Assembly: GCA_035293945.1 (NCBI GenBank)
Contig: DATGLV010000002.1
Coordinates: 124,001-188,000, forward strand
Length of the DNA: 64,000 nt
From: VAZQ01 sp035293945
GTDB lineage: Bacteria; Pseudomonadota; Alphaproteobacteria; Rhizobiales; Xanthobacteraceae
Direction of reading: 5' to 3'
Below the pieces are notes generated by a model. That model had not been told where the DNA came from, ran no database searches, and saw nothing but the letters and a program-made list of their open reading frames with translations. The translations under genes and the position numbers were made by a program. This document shows, one piece after another, positions 26,241 through 34,646 of this stretch. Numbering within the stretch: position 1 is the stretch's first letter; each line of letters opens with the position of its first letter.

Positions 26241-26326
26241 GTCCGGCTCCCGTTTTGCCCGTGTGCCCACGGAATAGTTCGACAGGTTAGCGGCATCTCC
26301 AACGCGGTCGACCGCAGGAGCTACGC

Positions 26327-26360
26327 TAGTTGCAACTGCAATTATTGTAAACGCAATTAT
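26327..26360. promoter_or_regulatory. Candidate MarR operator between divergent genes
   Basis: The segment contains the palindrome AGTTGCAACT (26328-26337), the inverted pair TTGCA-AC-TGCAA, and two copies of GCAATTAT (26338-26345 and 26353-26360). It lies between the HpaB-like and MarR genes and is AT-rich compared with its surroundings, as expected for a MarR-bound control region. Confidence 0.5.
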
Positions 26361-26457
26361 CCAGCTGCATCCACCGCCCGCGGCCGGTTTGGCCCGCCCC
26401 GCTTTGACAGTCGACACAACCGCCCCTACAAGCGCAACCAAACGGAGAGCTCACTTC

Positions 26458-26910
26458 TTGTCCCGCCGCATCCCGCTCGACCTGTCGGAGCACCTGCCCT
26501 ATCTGGTCAATCGCGTCGGCTTGGCGCTGGTCGCGCGCTTTTCCGCCGATGCGCTAGCCAAGGCGGGCTTGAGCATCGCTTCCTGGCGGGTGCTGGCGGT
26601 GCTTTCGAGCAACGGGGCGCTGCGGCAGACGGATCTTGCCGAGATGACCTCGATCGAGGTGTCGACGCTGTCGCGCCTCATTACGCGGCTGGCGCGCGAC
26701 GGCCTGGTCCGGCGCAGCCGTTCGCAAGCCGACAACCGCGAGGTCAGCGTCGGCGTCACCCGCAGGGCCAGGGTCCTGATGGCGCGGCTCGTTCCCATAG
26801 CCACCGACCTGGAGGACAGTGCAACGCGGAATCTCTCCCAGCGGGACATCGCAACGCTCAAGCGCAGCCTGCGAAAGATGCACGAAAATCTGCTGCGGCG
26901 GATCGATTGA
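26458..26910 (+). CDS. MarR-family transcriptional regulator
   Basis: A 150-residue MarR regulator with winged helix: LSIASWRVLAVLSSNGALRQTDLAEMTSIEVSTLSRLITRLARDGLVRRSRSQADNRE, ending in a dimerisation helix. The frame extends up to an ATG at 26389, but that would add 23 unconserved residues. TTG at 26458, eight to nine bases after GGAGAG, is the better start. It probably controls the divergent HpaB-type gene in response to a phenolic ligand. The liv operon lies 165 bp downstream and may also be a target. Confidence 0.85.
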   Translation: MSRRIPLDLSEHLPYLVNRVGLALVARFSADALAKAGLSIASWRVLAVLSSNGALRQTDLAEMTSIEVSTLSRLITRLARDGLVRRSRSQADNREVSVGVTRRARVLMARLVPIATDLEDSATRNLSQRDIATLKRSLRKMHENLLRRID

Positions 26911-27075
26911 CGAGACCAGCGGGTGGGCCCGCGACCGGCCTGGGCGGGACCTTGCTCGCACGCCCAAGCCGTTTTTTGCTTCCTGCGGCCGAATTCCCCT
27001 TGTCTTGAAAATGCTTTAGGGCTTCGATGATGGTCGGAAATTGAGGGACGCCGCACCGGGGGGCGCGGGGATTCG

Positions 27076-27993
27076 ATGGAAGTCTTCGTCCAGCAGCTCA
27101 TCAACGGGCTCACGCTCGGCTCGATCTACGGCCTCATCGCCATCGGCTACACGATGGTTTACGGCATTATCGGCATGGTGAACTTTGCCCATGGCGATGT
27201 GTTCATGGTCTCAGTGTTCATCTCGCTCGTTGCATTCCTCTTCTTCACCGCCTGGCTCGGTATCTCCTCGATCGTGCTTGCACTTCTCATCGTCTTGATC
27301 GTCGCCATGGTGTTCACCTCGATCGTGAACTGGGCGATCGAGCGCATCGCCTATCGGCCCTTGCGCGGCTCCTTTCGCCTGGCACCGTTGATTTCGGCAA
27401 TCGGCATGTCGATCTTCCTCTCCAATTTCGTGCAGGTCGCCCAAGGCCCGACCAACAAATCGATACCGCCCATGCTCACCCAGGTCATCGTGCTGATGAC
27501 GGGCGAGGGTTATGACGTGACGCTCTCCTACCGGCAGATCGTCATTTGGCTCGTGACCATGGTGCTGCTCGCAGGGTTCTGGTTCCTGGTGACCAGGACG
27601 GCGCTTGGGCGCGCCCAGCGCGCCTGCGAGCAGGATCAGAAGATGGCGGCACTGCTCGGAATCGATGTCAACCAGACCATTTCTCTCACCTTCGTGATCG
27701 CGGCGGTTCTGGCTGCGGTCGCCGGGACCATGTACCTCATGTATTACGGTGTGGTCAGCTTCTCCGACGGCTTCGTGCCAGGCATAAAGGCGTTCACCGC
27801 GGCAGTCCTGGGCGGCATCGGCTCGCTGCCCGGCGCAGTGGTCGGGGGATTGTTGATCGGCCTGATCGAAACCATGTGGTCGGCCTACTTCTCCATCGAC
27901 TACAAGGACGTGGCGGCGTTCTGCATTCTCGCTATCACCCTCATCTTCCTGCCGCAGGGCTTGTTCGGGCGGCCGGACGTCGAGAAAGTGTGA
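27076..27993 (+). CDS. livH: Branched-chain amino acid-type ABC transporter permease LivH
   Basis: Inner membrane permease of 305 residues with about eight helices. The family opening QQLINGLTLGSIYGLIAIGYTMVYGIIGMVNFAHGDVFM is diagnostic, as is the coupling segment FSDGFVPGIKAFTAAVLGGIGSLPGAVVGGLLIGL. It heads the operon livH-livM-livG-livF-DUF6867-livK; the next start follows its stop by one base. In rhizobia many such systems carry aromatic acids, amides or amino acids, so the substrate is not fixed by sequence. Confidence 0.92.
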   Translation: MEVFVQQLINGLTLGSIYGLIAIGYTMVYGIIGMVNFAHGDVFMVSVFISLVAFLFFTAWLGISSIVLALLIVLIVAMVFTSIVNWAIERIAYRPLRGSFRLAPLISAIGMSIFLSNFVQVAQGPTNKSIPPMLTQVIVLMTGEGYDVTLSYRQIVIWLVTMVLLAGFWFLVTRTALGRAQRACEQDQKMAALLGIDVNQTISLTFVIAAVLAAVAGTMYLMYYGVVSFSDGFVPGIKAFTAAVLGGIGSLPGAVVGGLLIGLIETMWSAYFSIDYKDVAAFCILAITLIFLPQGLFGRPDVEKV

Positions 27994-27994
27994 G

Positions 27995-29365
27995 ATGAGC
28001 GCGCCAACGCAGACTGCGCGCATCGACATCGTGCGAGCGTTGCGCGACGCCGGATGGACCGCCCTGCTTGCCTGCGGTCTGTTCCTGCCGCTCATCGGAT
28101 TCGTGACCGATGTCAACATCGGCGGTGAACTGGTGCTGCAGACCCGCTTCGGCCTGTTTGCGGCTTTTGTGGCGATCCTGGCCGGCGGTCGCCTCGCCTA
28201 CGCGCTGGCGATCGCGCCGCTGATAGCACGCGCGGCTCTGCGCCCGGCGTCTACCGCGCCATCCGTGCTGCGTACCGCCGTCGCGAGGTGGCTCGGCCCG
28301 TTCGGCATCGGATTCCTGATCGTCTATCCGGCCATCGTGCTCGCCATCACCGGGGCTGGCGGCGCGGTCAAGTGGGTGGACAATTTCGGCATCCAGATTC
28401 TGATCTATGTGATGCTCGCTTGGGGTCTTAACATCGTGGTCGGACTCGCCGGCCTGCTCGACCTCGGCTATGCGGCCTTCTACGCGGTCGGCGCCTATTC
28501 CTATGCGCTCCTTGCCAAGAACTTCGGATTCACCTTCTGGATGCTGCTGCCGCTTTCCGGCATCTTGGCCGCATTCTGGGGTATACTGCTGGGATTTCCG
28601 GTCCTGCGCTTGCGCGGTGACTATTTGGCCATCGTGACGCTTGCATTCGGCGAGATCATCCGCTTGGTGCTGATCAACTGGGTGGCGCTCACCAACGGCT
28701 ATGCGGGGATCGGCGGGATCCCGCGTCCGACCCTGTTCGGGATTCCGTTTAATGCCAGCGAGCAGGGTTTCGCCGCGGTCTTCGGCCTCGAGTTCAGCCC
28801 GGTCTATCGCACGCTGTTCCTCTATTACGTCATCCTCGCGCTTGCGTTCTTGACCGCCTTCGTCACTTTGCGGCTGCGCCGCCTGCCGGTTGGCCGCGCC
28901 TGGGAGGCGCTGCGCGAGGATGAGATCGCCTGCCGCTCGCTCGGCATCAATACCACCAATACCAAGCTCACCGCCTTCGCGATGGGCGCGATGTTCGCCG
29001 GCTTCGCCGGATCGTTTTTCGCCGCTCGCCAAGGATTCATATCACCGGAATCCTTCACCTTTCTCGAATCGGCAACCATCGTCGCCATCGTTGTGCTCGG
29101 CGGAATGGGCAGCATGCTCGGCGTCGCCATCGCCGCCACCGTGATAATTGGCGGCACCGAGATCATGCGAGAGCTCGATTTCCTCAAGCGCATATTCGGC
29201 GAAACCTTCGATCCCACCCAGTACCGCATGCTGATCTTCGGCTTCTTCATGGTGCTGATCATGGTCTGGCGGCCACGTGGCCTGATCGTCACACGCACAC
29301 CTTCGGTGTTCTTGAAGGAGCGCAAGGCAATCGGTGCCGACCTGGTCAAGGAGGGGCACGGATGA
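27995..29365 (+). CDS. livM: ABC transporter permease LivM
   Basis: Second permease, 456 residues. The core LivM domain is in the second half: LNIVVGLAGLLDLGYAAFYAVGAYSYALL, LRGDYLAIVTLAFGEIIRLVLINW, and GMGSMLGVAIAATVIIGGTEI. The first 120 residues hold extra helices, seen in long LivM proteins. The start at 27995 lies one base beyond the livH stop, and the end overlaps livG by 4 bp, so translation is probably coupled. It pairs with LivH to form the channel. Confidence 0.92.
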   Translation: MSAPTQTARIDIVRALRDAGWTALLACGLFLPLIGFVTDVNIGGELVLQTRFGLFAAFVAILAGGRLAYALAIAPLIARAALRPASTAPSVLRTAVARWLGPFGIGFLIVYPAIVLAITGAGGAVKWVDNFGIQILIYVMLAWGLNIVVGLAGLLDLGYAAFYAVGAYSYALLAKNFGFTFWMLLPLSGILAAFWGILLGFPVLRLRGDYLAIVTLAFGEIIRLVLINWVALTNGYAGIGGIPRPTLFGIPFNASEQGFAAVFGLEFSPVYRTLFLYYVILALAFLTAFVTLRLRRLPVGRAWEALREDEIACRSLGINTTNTKLTAFAMGAMFAGFAGSFFAARQGFISPESFTFLESATIVAIVVLGGMGSMLGVAIAATVIIGGTEIMRELDFLKRIFGETFDPTQYRMLIFGFFMVLIMVWRPRGLIVTRTPSVFLKERKAIGADLVKEGHG

Positions 29366-30267
29366 GCGCGCGCGACGTCGTGCTGCGCGTCGAGCATCTG
29401 ACCATGCGCTTCGGCGGCCTGACTGCGGTGGAGGATCTGTCTTTCACCGCCGCCCGGGGCGAGATCACCGCGTTGATCGGCCCCAATGGCGCCGGCAAGA
29501 CCACAGTCTTCAATTGCATCACCAGCTTCTACAACGCGAGCGAAGGGCGGATCGCGCTGTTGCATGGCGACGGCGCCATGTGGAGCGAGCTCGACGCGTT
29601 GACCGAAAGCGGCACGCGCTATCTCGAGCGCGGGGGTGACGCTCTCTTTCTGCTCGAGCGCATGCCGGATTATCTGGTCACGCAGCGGGCCCGCGTGGCG
29701 CGCACGTTCCAGAACATTCGCTTGTTCGCCGGCATGACGGTGCTGGAGAATTTGTTGGTCGCGCAGCACAACTCGCTGATGCTCGCCTCCGGCTTCACGC
29801 TGTTCGGCGTGCTCGGTCTGCCGTCCTACCGGACCGCCGAGCACGCCGCAATCGAGAAGGCCAAGCATTGGCTCGATCGTATCGGGTTGACGGAACGCGC
29901 TGACGGCCTCGCCGGCGACCTGCCCTATGGGGCGCAGCGGCGACTCGAGGTGGCGCGCGCAATGTGCACCGATCCGATCCTGCTCTGCCTCGACGAACCG
30001 GCCGCCGGCCTCAATCCACGCGAAAGCGCCGAGCTCAACGATCTCCTGCTCAGTGTCCGGGCAGACTTCGGCACTTCAATCCTGTTGATCGAGCACGACA
30101 TGTCGGTGGTCATGAAGATTTCCGATCACATCGTCGTGCTCGACTACGGCGTCAAGATCGCCGACGGCACGCCGCAGCAGGTCCGTGACGATCCGAAGGT
30201 GATCGCCGCCTATCTGGGCGTCGAGGGCGCGGAAGTGGCGCGTGTCGAGGCGGAGGTCGGTCTATGA
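29362..30267 (+). CDS. livG: ABC transporter ATP-binding protein LivG
   Basis: Cytoplasmic ATPase of 301 residues. Walker A is GPNGAGKTT, the signature-like segment is LPYGAQRRLEVARAM, Walker B is ILLCLDEPAAGLNP, and the switch His is in LLIEHDMSVV. The C-terminal region DYGVKIADGTPQQVRDDPKVIAAYLG is typical of LivG. It carries a longer insertion after the Q-loop region (about residues 65-110) than E. coli LivG. It overlaps livM and livF by 4 bp each. Confidence 0.93.
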   Translation: MSARDVVLRVEHLTMRFGGLTAVEDLSFTAARGEITALIGPNGAGKTTVFNCITSFYNASEGRIALLHGDGAMWSELDALTESGTRYLERGGDALFLLERMPDYLVTQRARVARTFQNIRLFAGMTVLENLLVAQHNSLMLASGFTLFGVLGLPSYRTAEHAAIEKAKHWLDRIGLTERADGLAGDLPYGAQRRLEVARAMCTDPILLCLDEPAAGLNPRESAELNDLLLSVRADFGTSILLIEHDMSVVMKISDHIVVLDYGVKIADGTPQQVRDDPKVIAAYLGVEGAEVARVEAEVGL

Positions 30268-31019
30268 GCGAGCCGCTGCTCGCAGTGCGCGGCGTCACGG
30301 CCTTTTATGGACGCGTCATGGCGCTCAAGGGCGTGGATCTCGACGTGCACGAAGGAGAGATCGTCACGCTGATTGGCGCCAACGGAGCCGGCAAGTCGAC
30401 GCTGATGATGACCATCTGTGGCAACCCGCAGGCGCGCGAAGGCTCTATTCGCTTTGCCGGCCGCGACATCGCCCGACTGCCGACCCACGAAATCGCACGG
30501 CAGAAGATCGCGCAGGCGCCGGAGGGACGCCGTATTTTCGTGCGCATGACGGTATTGGAAAACCTGCAGATGGGCGCCTGCCTGTGCGATCCCAGGCATT
30601 TCCCGGACGACCTGGAGCGCGTGTTGACCTTGTTTCCACGCCTGCGCGAGCGGATGGACCAACGCGGCGGCACGCTTTCCGGCGGCGAGCAGCAAATGCT
30701 CGCCATCGCGCGCGCGCTGATGAGTCGGCCGCGCCTGCTCCTCCTGGATGAGCCCTCGCTCGGGCTTGCTCCGCTGATCGTGCGGCAGATCTTCGATGCC
30801 ATCCGCCGCCTCAATGCCGAGGAGAGGCTCACTGTCTTTTTGGTCGAGCAGAACGCCTTTCACGCGCTGCGGCTCGCCAATCGCGGTTATGTCATGGTCA
30901 ACGGCCGTATCACGCTGTCGGGCAGCGGAGCTGAGCTGTTGGAGCGCGACGAGATCAAGTCTGCCTATCTGGAAGGCGGAAGGCAAAAGACCGAGGCAGC
31001 ACCCGGGGCATCCTGTTGA
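30264..31019 (+). CDS. livF: ABC transporter ATP-binding protein LivF
   Basis: Second ATPase, 251 residues. Walker A is GANGAGKST, the signature is LSGGEQQMLAIARAL, Walker B is LLLLDEPSLGLAP, and the switch region is FLVEQNAFHALRLA. It forms the ATP-hydrolysing heterodimer with LivG. The start overlaps the livG stop as ATGA. The DUF6867 gene starts 15 bp after its stop. Confidence 0.93.
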   Translation: MSEPLLAVRGVTAFYGRVMALKGVDLDVHEGEIVTLIGANGAGKSTLMMTICGNPQAREGSIRFAGRDIARLPTHEIARQKIAQAPEGRRIFVRMTVLENLQMGACLCDPRHFPDDLERVLTLFPRLRERMDQRGGTLSGGEQQMLAIARALMSRPRLLLLDEPSLGLAPLIVRQIFDAIRRLNAEERLTVFLVEQNAFHALRLANRGYVMVNGRITLSGSGAELLERDEIKSAYLEGGRQKTEAAPGASC

Positions 31020-31034
31020 TTGGATGGTCGATGC

Positions 31035-31412
31035 ATGAGCTACTTTTCCGTCGCTGAGCTGTTTTTCGAGGAGGACTCGTTCGGAGTCTTCCTGTTGGTC
31101 TCGATCCTACTCGGCGGCGGCGCGGCTTGGCTCGCGGGTCGCGCCATCGCGGCGACATGGCGGCCGTGGTGGCACGTGATTTTCTATATGCTGGTTCTCG
31201 GGCTTGCGGTTCGCTTCATCCATTTCGCGCTGTTTGATGCTACCTTGTTGTCCCTGCACTATTATTTGGTTGATGCCACGGTCTGCGTGGGACTCGGATT
31301 GTTGGGTTTCCGTGCCGCGCGGGCCGCCCAGATGGCCACTCAATACGGGTGGATCAATGCCCGCACCGGCACTTTCACCTGGGCCCGCCGCAAGCCGCCT
31401 GAGGCGGTGTAG
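31035..31412 (+). CDS. DUF6867-type small membrane protein in the liv operon
   Basis: A 125-residue protein with three hydrophobic helices: GVFLLVSILLGGGAAWLAG, VIFYMLVLGLAVRFIHFALF, and VDATVCVGLGLLGFRAARAA. The C-terminal cytoplasmic tail is MATQYGWINARTGTFTWARRK. It fits the DUF6867 family, small membrane proteins found inside rhizobial Liv-type operons. Its position between livF and the binding-protein gene suggests a role in the transporter, but none is known. Confidence 0.72.
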   Translation: MSYFSVAELFFEEDSFGVFLLVSILLGGGAAWLAGRAIAATWRPWWHVIFYMLVLGLAVRFIHFALFDATLLSLHYYLVDATVCVGLGLLGFRAARAAQMATQYGWINARTGTFTWARRKPPEAV

Positions 31413-31522
31413 AAGCGCGGATTGTGAGTGACTTTTGCCGCGAAGGCGGATTGAATTGGTTCAGGATGGCCCGGGCCTTCCTGTAGGACCGCGCCGATTG
31501 TTTTTGAGGGGAGTTAGAAGCC

Positions 31523-32641
31523 ATGAGACACATCACACTCGGCCTCGCGCTGGGTTTTGCTGCTGCGTTTGCGGGCTCGGCCGCGGCGCAGATAAAGATG
31601 GGCGTTGCCGGCCCGATCACCGGGGCCAATGCCGCATTTGGAGCGCAGCTCAAGAATGGAGCCGATCAGGCGGTCGCCGACATCAATGCCGCCGGCGGCA
31701 TTCTAGGCCAGAAGATTGCGCTCGAATACGGCGACGACGCTTCTGATCCCAAGCAGGGCGTCTCGGTAGCCAACAAGTTCGTGGGTGATGGCGTGAAATT
31801 CGTGGTCGGGCACTTTAATTCCGGCGTCACCATGCCAGCCTCGGAAGTTTATCAGGAAAACGGCATTCTGGAGATTACGCCATCCGCTACCAATCCAAAG
31901 ATCACCGAGCGCGGGATGTGGAACATTTTCCGCACCTGTGGGCGCGACGATCAGCAAGGTGCGGTCGCAGGCGCCTATATCGTGGCGCACTTCAAGGGCA
32001 AGAAGGTCGCGATCGTCCATGACAAGACCACCTACGGACAAGGCCTCGCCGATGAAACCAAGAAATTCATCAACGGCAAAGGCATGAAAGAGGTGCTCTA
32101 CGAGGGCATCAATGTTGGCGACAAGGATTTCTCGGCGCTCGTCTCCAAGATCAAGGCCTCGGGCGCCGATCTGGTCTATTGGGGTGGACTATTTACGGAA
32201 GGCGGGCTGATCGTTCGGCAGATGCGTGATCAGGGCGTCAAGGCTCCGCTGATGGGCGGCGACGGCATCACCGACGACCAATTCGCCCAGGTCGCCGGGC
32301 CCGGCGCCGAGGGCACGTTGATGACGTTCCCGCCCGACCCGCGTAACCGCCCCGAGGCCAAGGGGATAGTGGAGAAGTTCCGTGCCAACCATTACGAGCC
32401 GGAGGCCTACACGCTCTACAGCTACGCGGCCGTGCAAATCATGAAGGAGGCGGCGGAAGCCGCCAAGTCGCTCGACCCGATGAAGGTCGCGGCACAGATG
32501 CATTCCGGCCAGAAGTATAAGACCGTGATCGGCGACATCTCCTATGACAAGAAAGGCGACATCACCCGGCTCGACTATGTGATGTATGTCTGGAAAAAGG
32601 ACCCCGCCTCCGCCAAGATCACCTATGTCGAGATGAAGTAA
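31523..32641 (+). CDS. livK: Periplasmic substrate-binding protein of the Liv-type ABC transporter
   Basis: Binding protein of 372 residues with a signal peptide (MRHITLGLALGFAAAFAGSAAA, cleavage before QIKMG). The type I periplasmic fold is indicated by IKMGVAGPITGANAAFGAQLKNGADQAVADINAAGGI near the start and later by VAIVHDKTTYGQGLADETKKF and MGGDGITDDQF. It delivers substrate to LivHM. A GGGGAGTT ribosome site precedes the ATG. A 110-bp gap after DUF6867 could hold a separate promoter. A strong terminator follows. Confidence 0.93.
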   Translation: MRHITLGLALGFAAAFAGSAAAQIKMGVAGPITGANAAFGAQLKNGADQAVADINAAGGILGQKIALEYGDDASDPKQGVSVANKFVGDGVKFVVGHFNSGVTMPASEVYQENGILEITPSATNPKITERGMWNIFRTCGRDDQQGAVAGAYIVAHFKGKKVAIVHDKTTYGQGLADETKKFINGKGMKEVLYEGINVGDKDFSALVSKIKASGADLVYWGGLFTEGGLIVRQMRDQGVKAPLMGGDGITDDQFAQVAGPGAEGTLMTFPPDPRNRPEAKGIVEKFRANHYEPEAYTLYSYAAVQIMKEAAEAAKSLDPMKVAAQMHSGQKYKTVIGDISYDKKGDITRLDYVMYVWKKDPASAKITYVEMK

Positions 32642-32665
32642 GAGATCGTTTGCGATCCCTTGCGC

Positions 32666-32700
32666 AGGCCCGCCCTGGCCCACCGGGGCGGGCCTCTTTT
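32666..32700 (+). terminator. Rho-independent terminator of the liv operon
   Basis: Ten-base-pair GC-rich stem (AGGCCCGCCC with its complement), 10-base loop, then CTTTT. It lies 25 bp after livK and before the convergent ccdA stop. Confidence 0.8.
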
Positions 32701-32714
32701 GCGGAGCCAGAATC

Positions 32715-33449
32715 TCACCCGATCTGGCTGAGACCGGGGAAAGCTTCCAATATCCAGTTGTTGAGCTGCGTGAAGAAGCCGGCCAGAAAAGCGATGCCGG
32801 TGAGCACGAGAAGCCCACCCATCACCCGCTCCATATGGCCGAGGTGCTTGCGAAAGCGCGTGAGAAAGGCCGCGAACGGTTCGACCGCGAAGGCAGCAAC
32901 CACAAACGGCACGCCGAGCCCGAGCGAATAGACCGCGAGCAGGCCGGCGCCCTTCGCCACCGTCGCCTCGGACGCAGCGATCGCCAGTATCGTCGCCAGG
33001 ATAGGGCCGATGCAGGGCGTCCATCCGGCCGCGAATGCGAGGCCCATCACATAGGCGCCCCACAGCCCGACAGGCTTTTGTATTTCCATGCGACTCTGGC
33101 GATGCAGCAGGCCAATCGGGGTGAGCCCGAGGAAGTGCAGTCCCATGACGATGATCACGATCCCGGCCAGGATCGCGAGCTCGTTCGAATAAAATCGCAT
33201 CAGCGCGCCGATGGCGCTGGCGCCGGCGCCAAGAGCGACAAACACGGTAGAGAACCCGGCCACGAACAGGATTGCAGCGAGAATCGTTTCGCGCCTCACC
33301 CGCGCGGCGGACTCGGCGTCGGCGAATCGCTCGAGCGACGCGCCGGCAAGATAGACGAGATAGGGCGGCACCAGCGGCAAGACGCAAGGCGACAGAAAGC
33401 TGACCAGCCCAGCCAACAGCGCGGCGAAAATCGTGGTATTCGTAGCCAT
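32715..33449 (-). CDS. ccdA: CcdA-family cytochrome c biogenesis / thiol-disulfide transporter
   Basis: An inner membrane protein of 244 residues with six helices that passes reducing power from cytoplasmic thioredoxin to periplasmic thiol proteins for cytochrome c maturation. The paired redox Cys residues are in FLSPCVLPLVPPYL (helix 1) and AAGWTPCIGPIL (helix 4). The start at 33449 gives the family N-terminus MATNTTIFAALLAGLVSFLSPC; an upstream in-frame ATG would add unrelated residues. It is divergent from the P1 peptidase gene. Confidence 0.92.
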   Translation of the reverse strand: MATNTTIFAALLAGLVSFLSPCVLPLVPPYLVYLAGASLERFADAESAARVRRETILAAILFVAGFSTVFVALGAGASAIGALMRFYSNELAILAGIVIIVMGLHFLGLTPIGLLHRQSRMEIQKPVGLWGAYVMGLAFAAGWTPCIGPILATILAIAASEATVAKGAGLLAVYSLGLGVPFVVAAFAVEPFAAFLTRFRKHLGHMERVMGGLLVLTGIAFLAGFFTQLNNWILEAFPGLSQIG

Positions 33450-33534
33450 GCGGGCTACATGCGATGGAGCGTGCCCACAATGCAAGCAGGTCAATTCGCC
33501 ATCGCATCGATGTGATTGGACGCCGAAGACCCGG

Positions 33535-34539
33535 ATGACGGCACTTAACCTCATCACTGATATCGCGGGCGTCCTGGTTGGTCATGCCGAGGATGCCCGC
33601 CTCGGCTCTGGCGTCACTGCGATCGTGTTCGAGGAGCCGGCGGTCGCCGCGATTGACGTCCGCGGGGGCGGTCCCGGGACGCGTGAAGCGGACGTGCTCG
33701 AGCCATCGGCGACCATCGATCGTATTGATGGCATCGCGCTGTCGGGGGGCTCGGCCTTCGGGCTCGAAGCCGGCGGCGGCATGCAAGCGTGGCTGCGCGA
33801 GCAAGGCCGCGGCTATGCGGTGCGAAGCGCCCGGGTGCCCATTGTCCCGGGTGCGATCCTTTTCGATCTGCTCGCCGGCGGGAACAAGAATTGGGGCCGC
33901 TTCGCACCTTACCGGGAGCTCGGCTATGCGGCGGCAGCTGCGGCGGCCAAGGAATTTGCCCTGGGCAGCGTCGGGGCGGGCCTCGGGGCGACCACCCTCG
34001 ATTTAAAAGGCGGGATCGGGTCGGCGGCGGCGAAGACCCCGCTGGGGCTCAACGTTGGTGCACTGGCTGCCGTCAATGCGGCCGGGTCCACCGTGATCAG
34101 GGGCGGACCGTGCTTCTGGGCCGCACCGTTCGAGCAGCAGACCGAATTCGGGGGGCTCGGCTGGCCCGCCAGCATGCCGGCGGATGCGTTGCGTCATCGC
34201 ACCAAGGGCAGCCCCGGCGAAAGCACGACGCTGGTCGTGGTGGCAACCGATGCTGCCCTGAGCAAAGCTCAAGCAAAACGGCTTGCCGTGATGGCGCAGG
34301 TCGGCGTTACCCGCTCGATCTATCCGGTGCACACGCCGCTCGACGGCGACGTGGTATTTGCGGCCGCAACCGGGCACAGGCCCCTGCCCGATCCACTGCT
34401 CAGCCTTGCCGAACTCGGCACCCACGCCGCCAACGCGGTGGCCAGGGCAGTGGCGCGCGCCGTGTTCACCGCCACCGCGCTCCCGTTCGGCTCCCTGCCG
34501 ACCTGGCAAGATCGCTTTGCGAAGCGGATCGGACACTAA
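33535..34539 (+). CDS. P1/S58 family N-terminal nucleophile peptidase (DmpA-like)
   Basis: A 334-residue member of the P1 (peptidase S58, DmpA) family: self-cleaving aminopeptidases or amidases whose nucleophile becomes the N-terminus of the beta chain. Typical pieces are NLITDIAGVLVGHAED, GSGVTAIVFEEPAVAAIDVRGGGPGTREADVL, ALSGGSAFGLEAGGG, and GESTTLVVVATDAALSK, where the Ser/Thr of EST/TL aligns with the cleavage site. The start at 33535 gives the usual MTALNLITD opening. The physiological substrate is not known. Confidence 0.88.
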   Translation: MTALNLITDIAGVLVGHAEDARLGSGVTAIVFEEPAVAAIDVRGGGPGTREADVLEPSATIDRIDGIALSGGSAFGLEAGGGMQAWLREQGRGYAVRSARVPIVPGAILFDLLAGGNKNWGRFAPYRELGYAAAAAAAKEFALGSVGAGLGATTLDLKGGIGSAAAKTPLGLNVGALAAVNAAGSTVIRGGPCFWAAPFEQQTEFGGLGWPASMPADALRHRTKGSPGESTTLVVVATDAALSKAQAKRLAVMAQVGVTRSIYPVHTPLDGDVVFAAATGHRPLPDPLLSLAELGTHAANAVARAVARAVFTATALPFGSLPTWQDRFAKRIGH

Positions 34540-34646
34540 TTCCATCAGTTGTTCCATCACTTTGCGCGGCGCTTCTTGACTTGCACCGGAATTGATCCAC
34601 AAGTGGTGCATATTTGCGTAATTCACCGCAGCGAGGGGTAGGCGAG

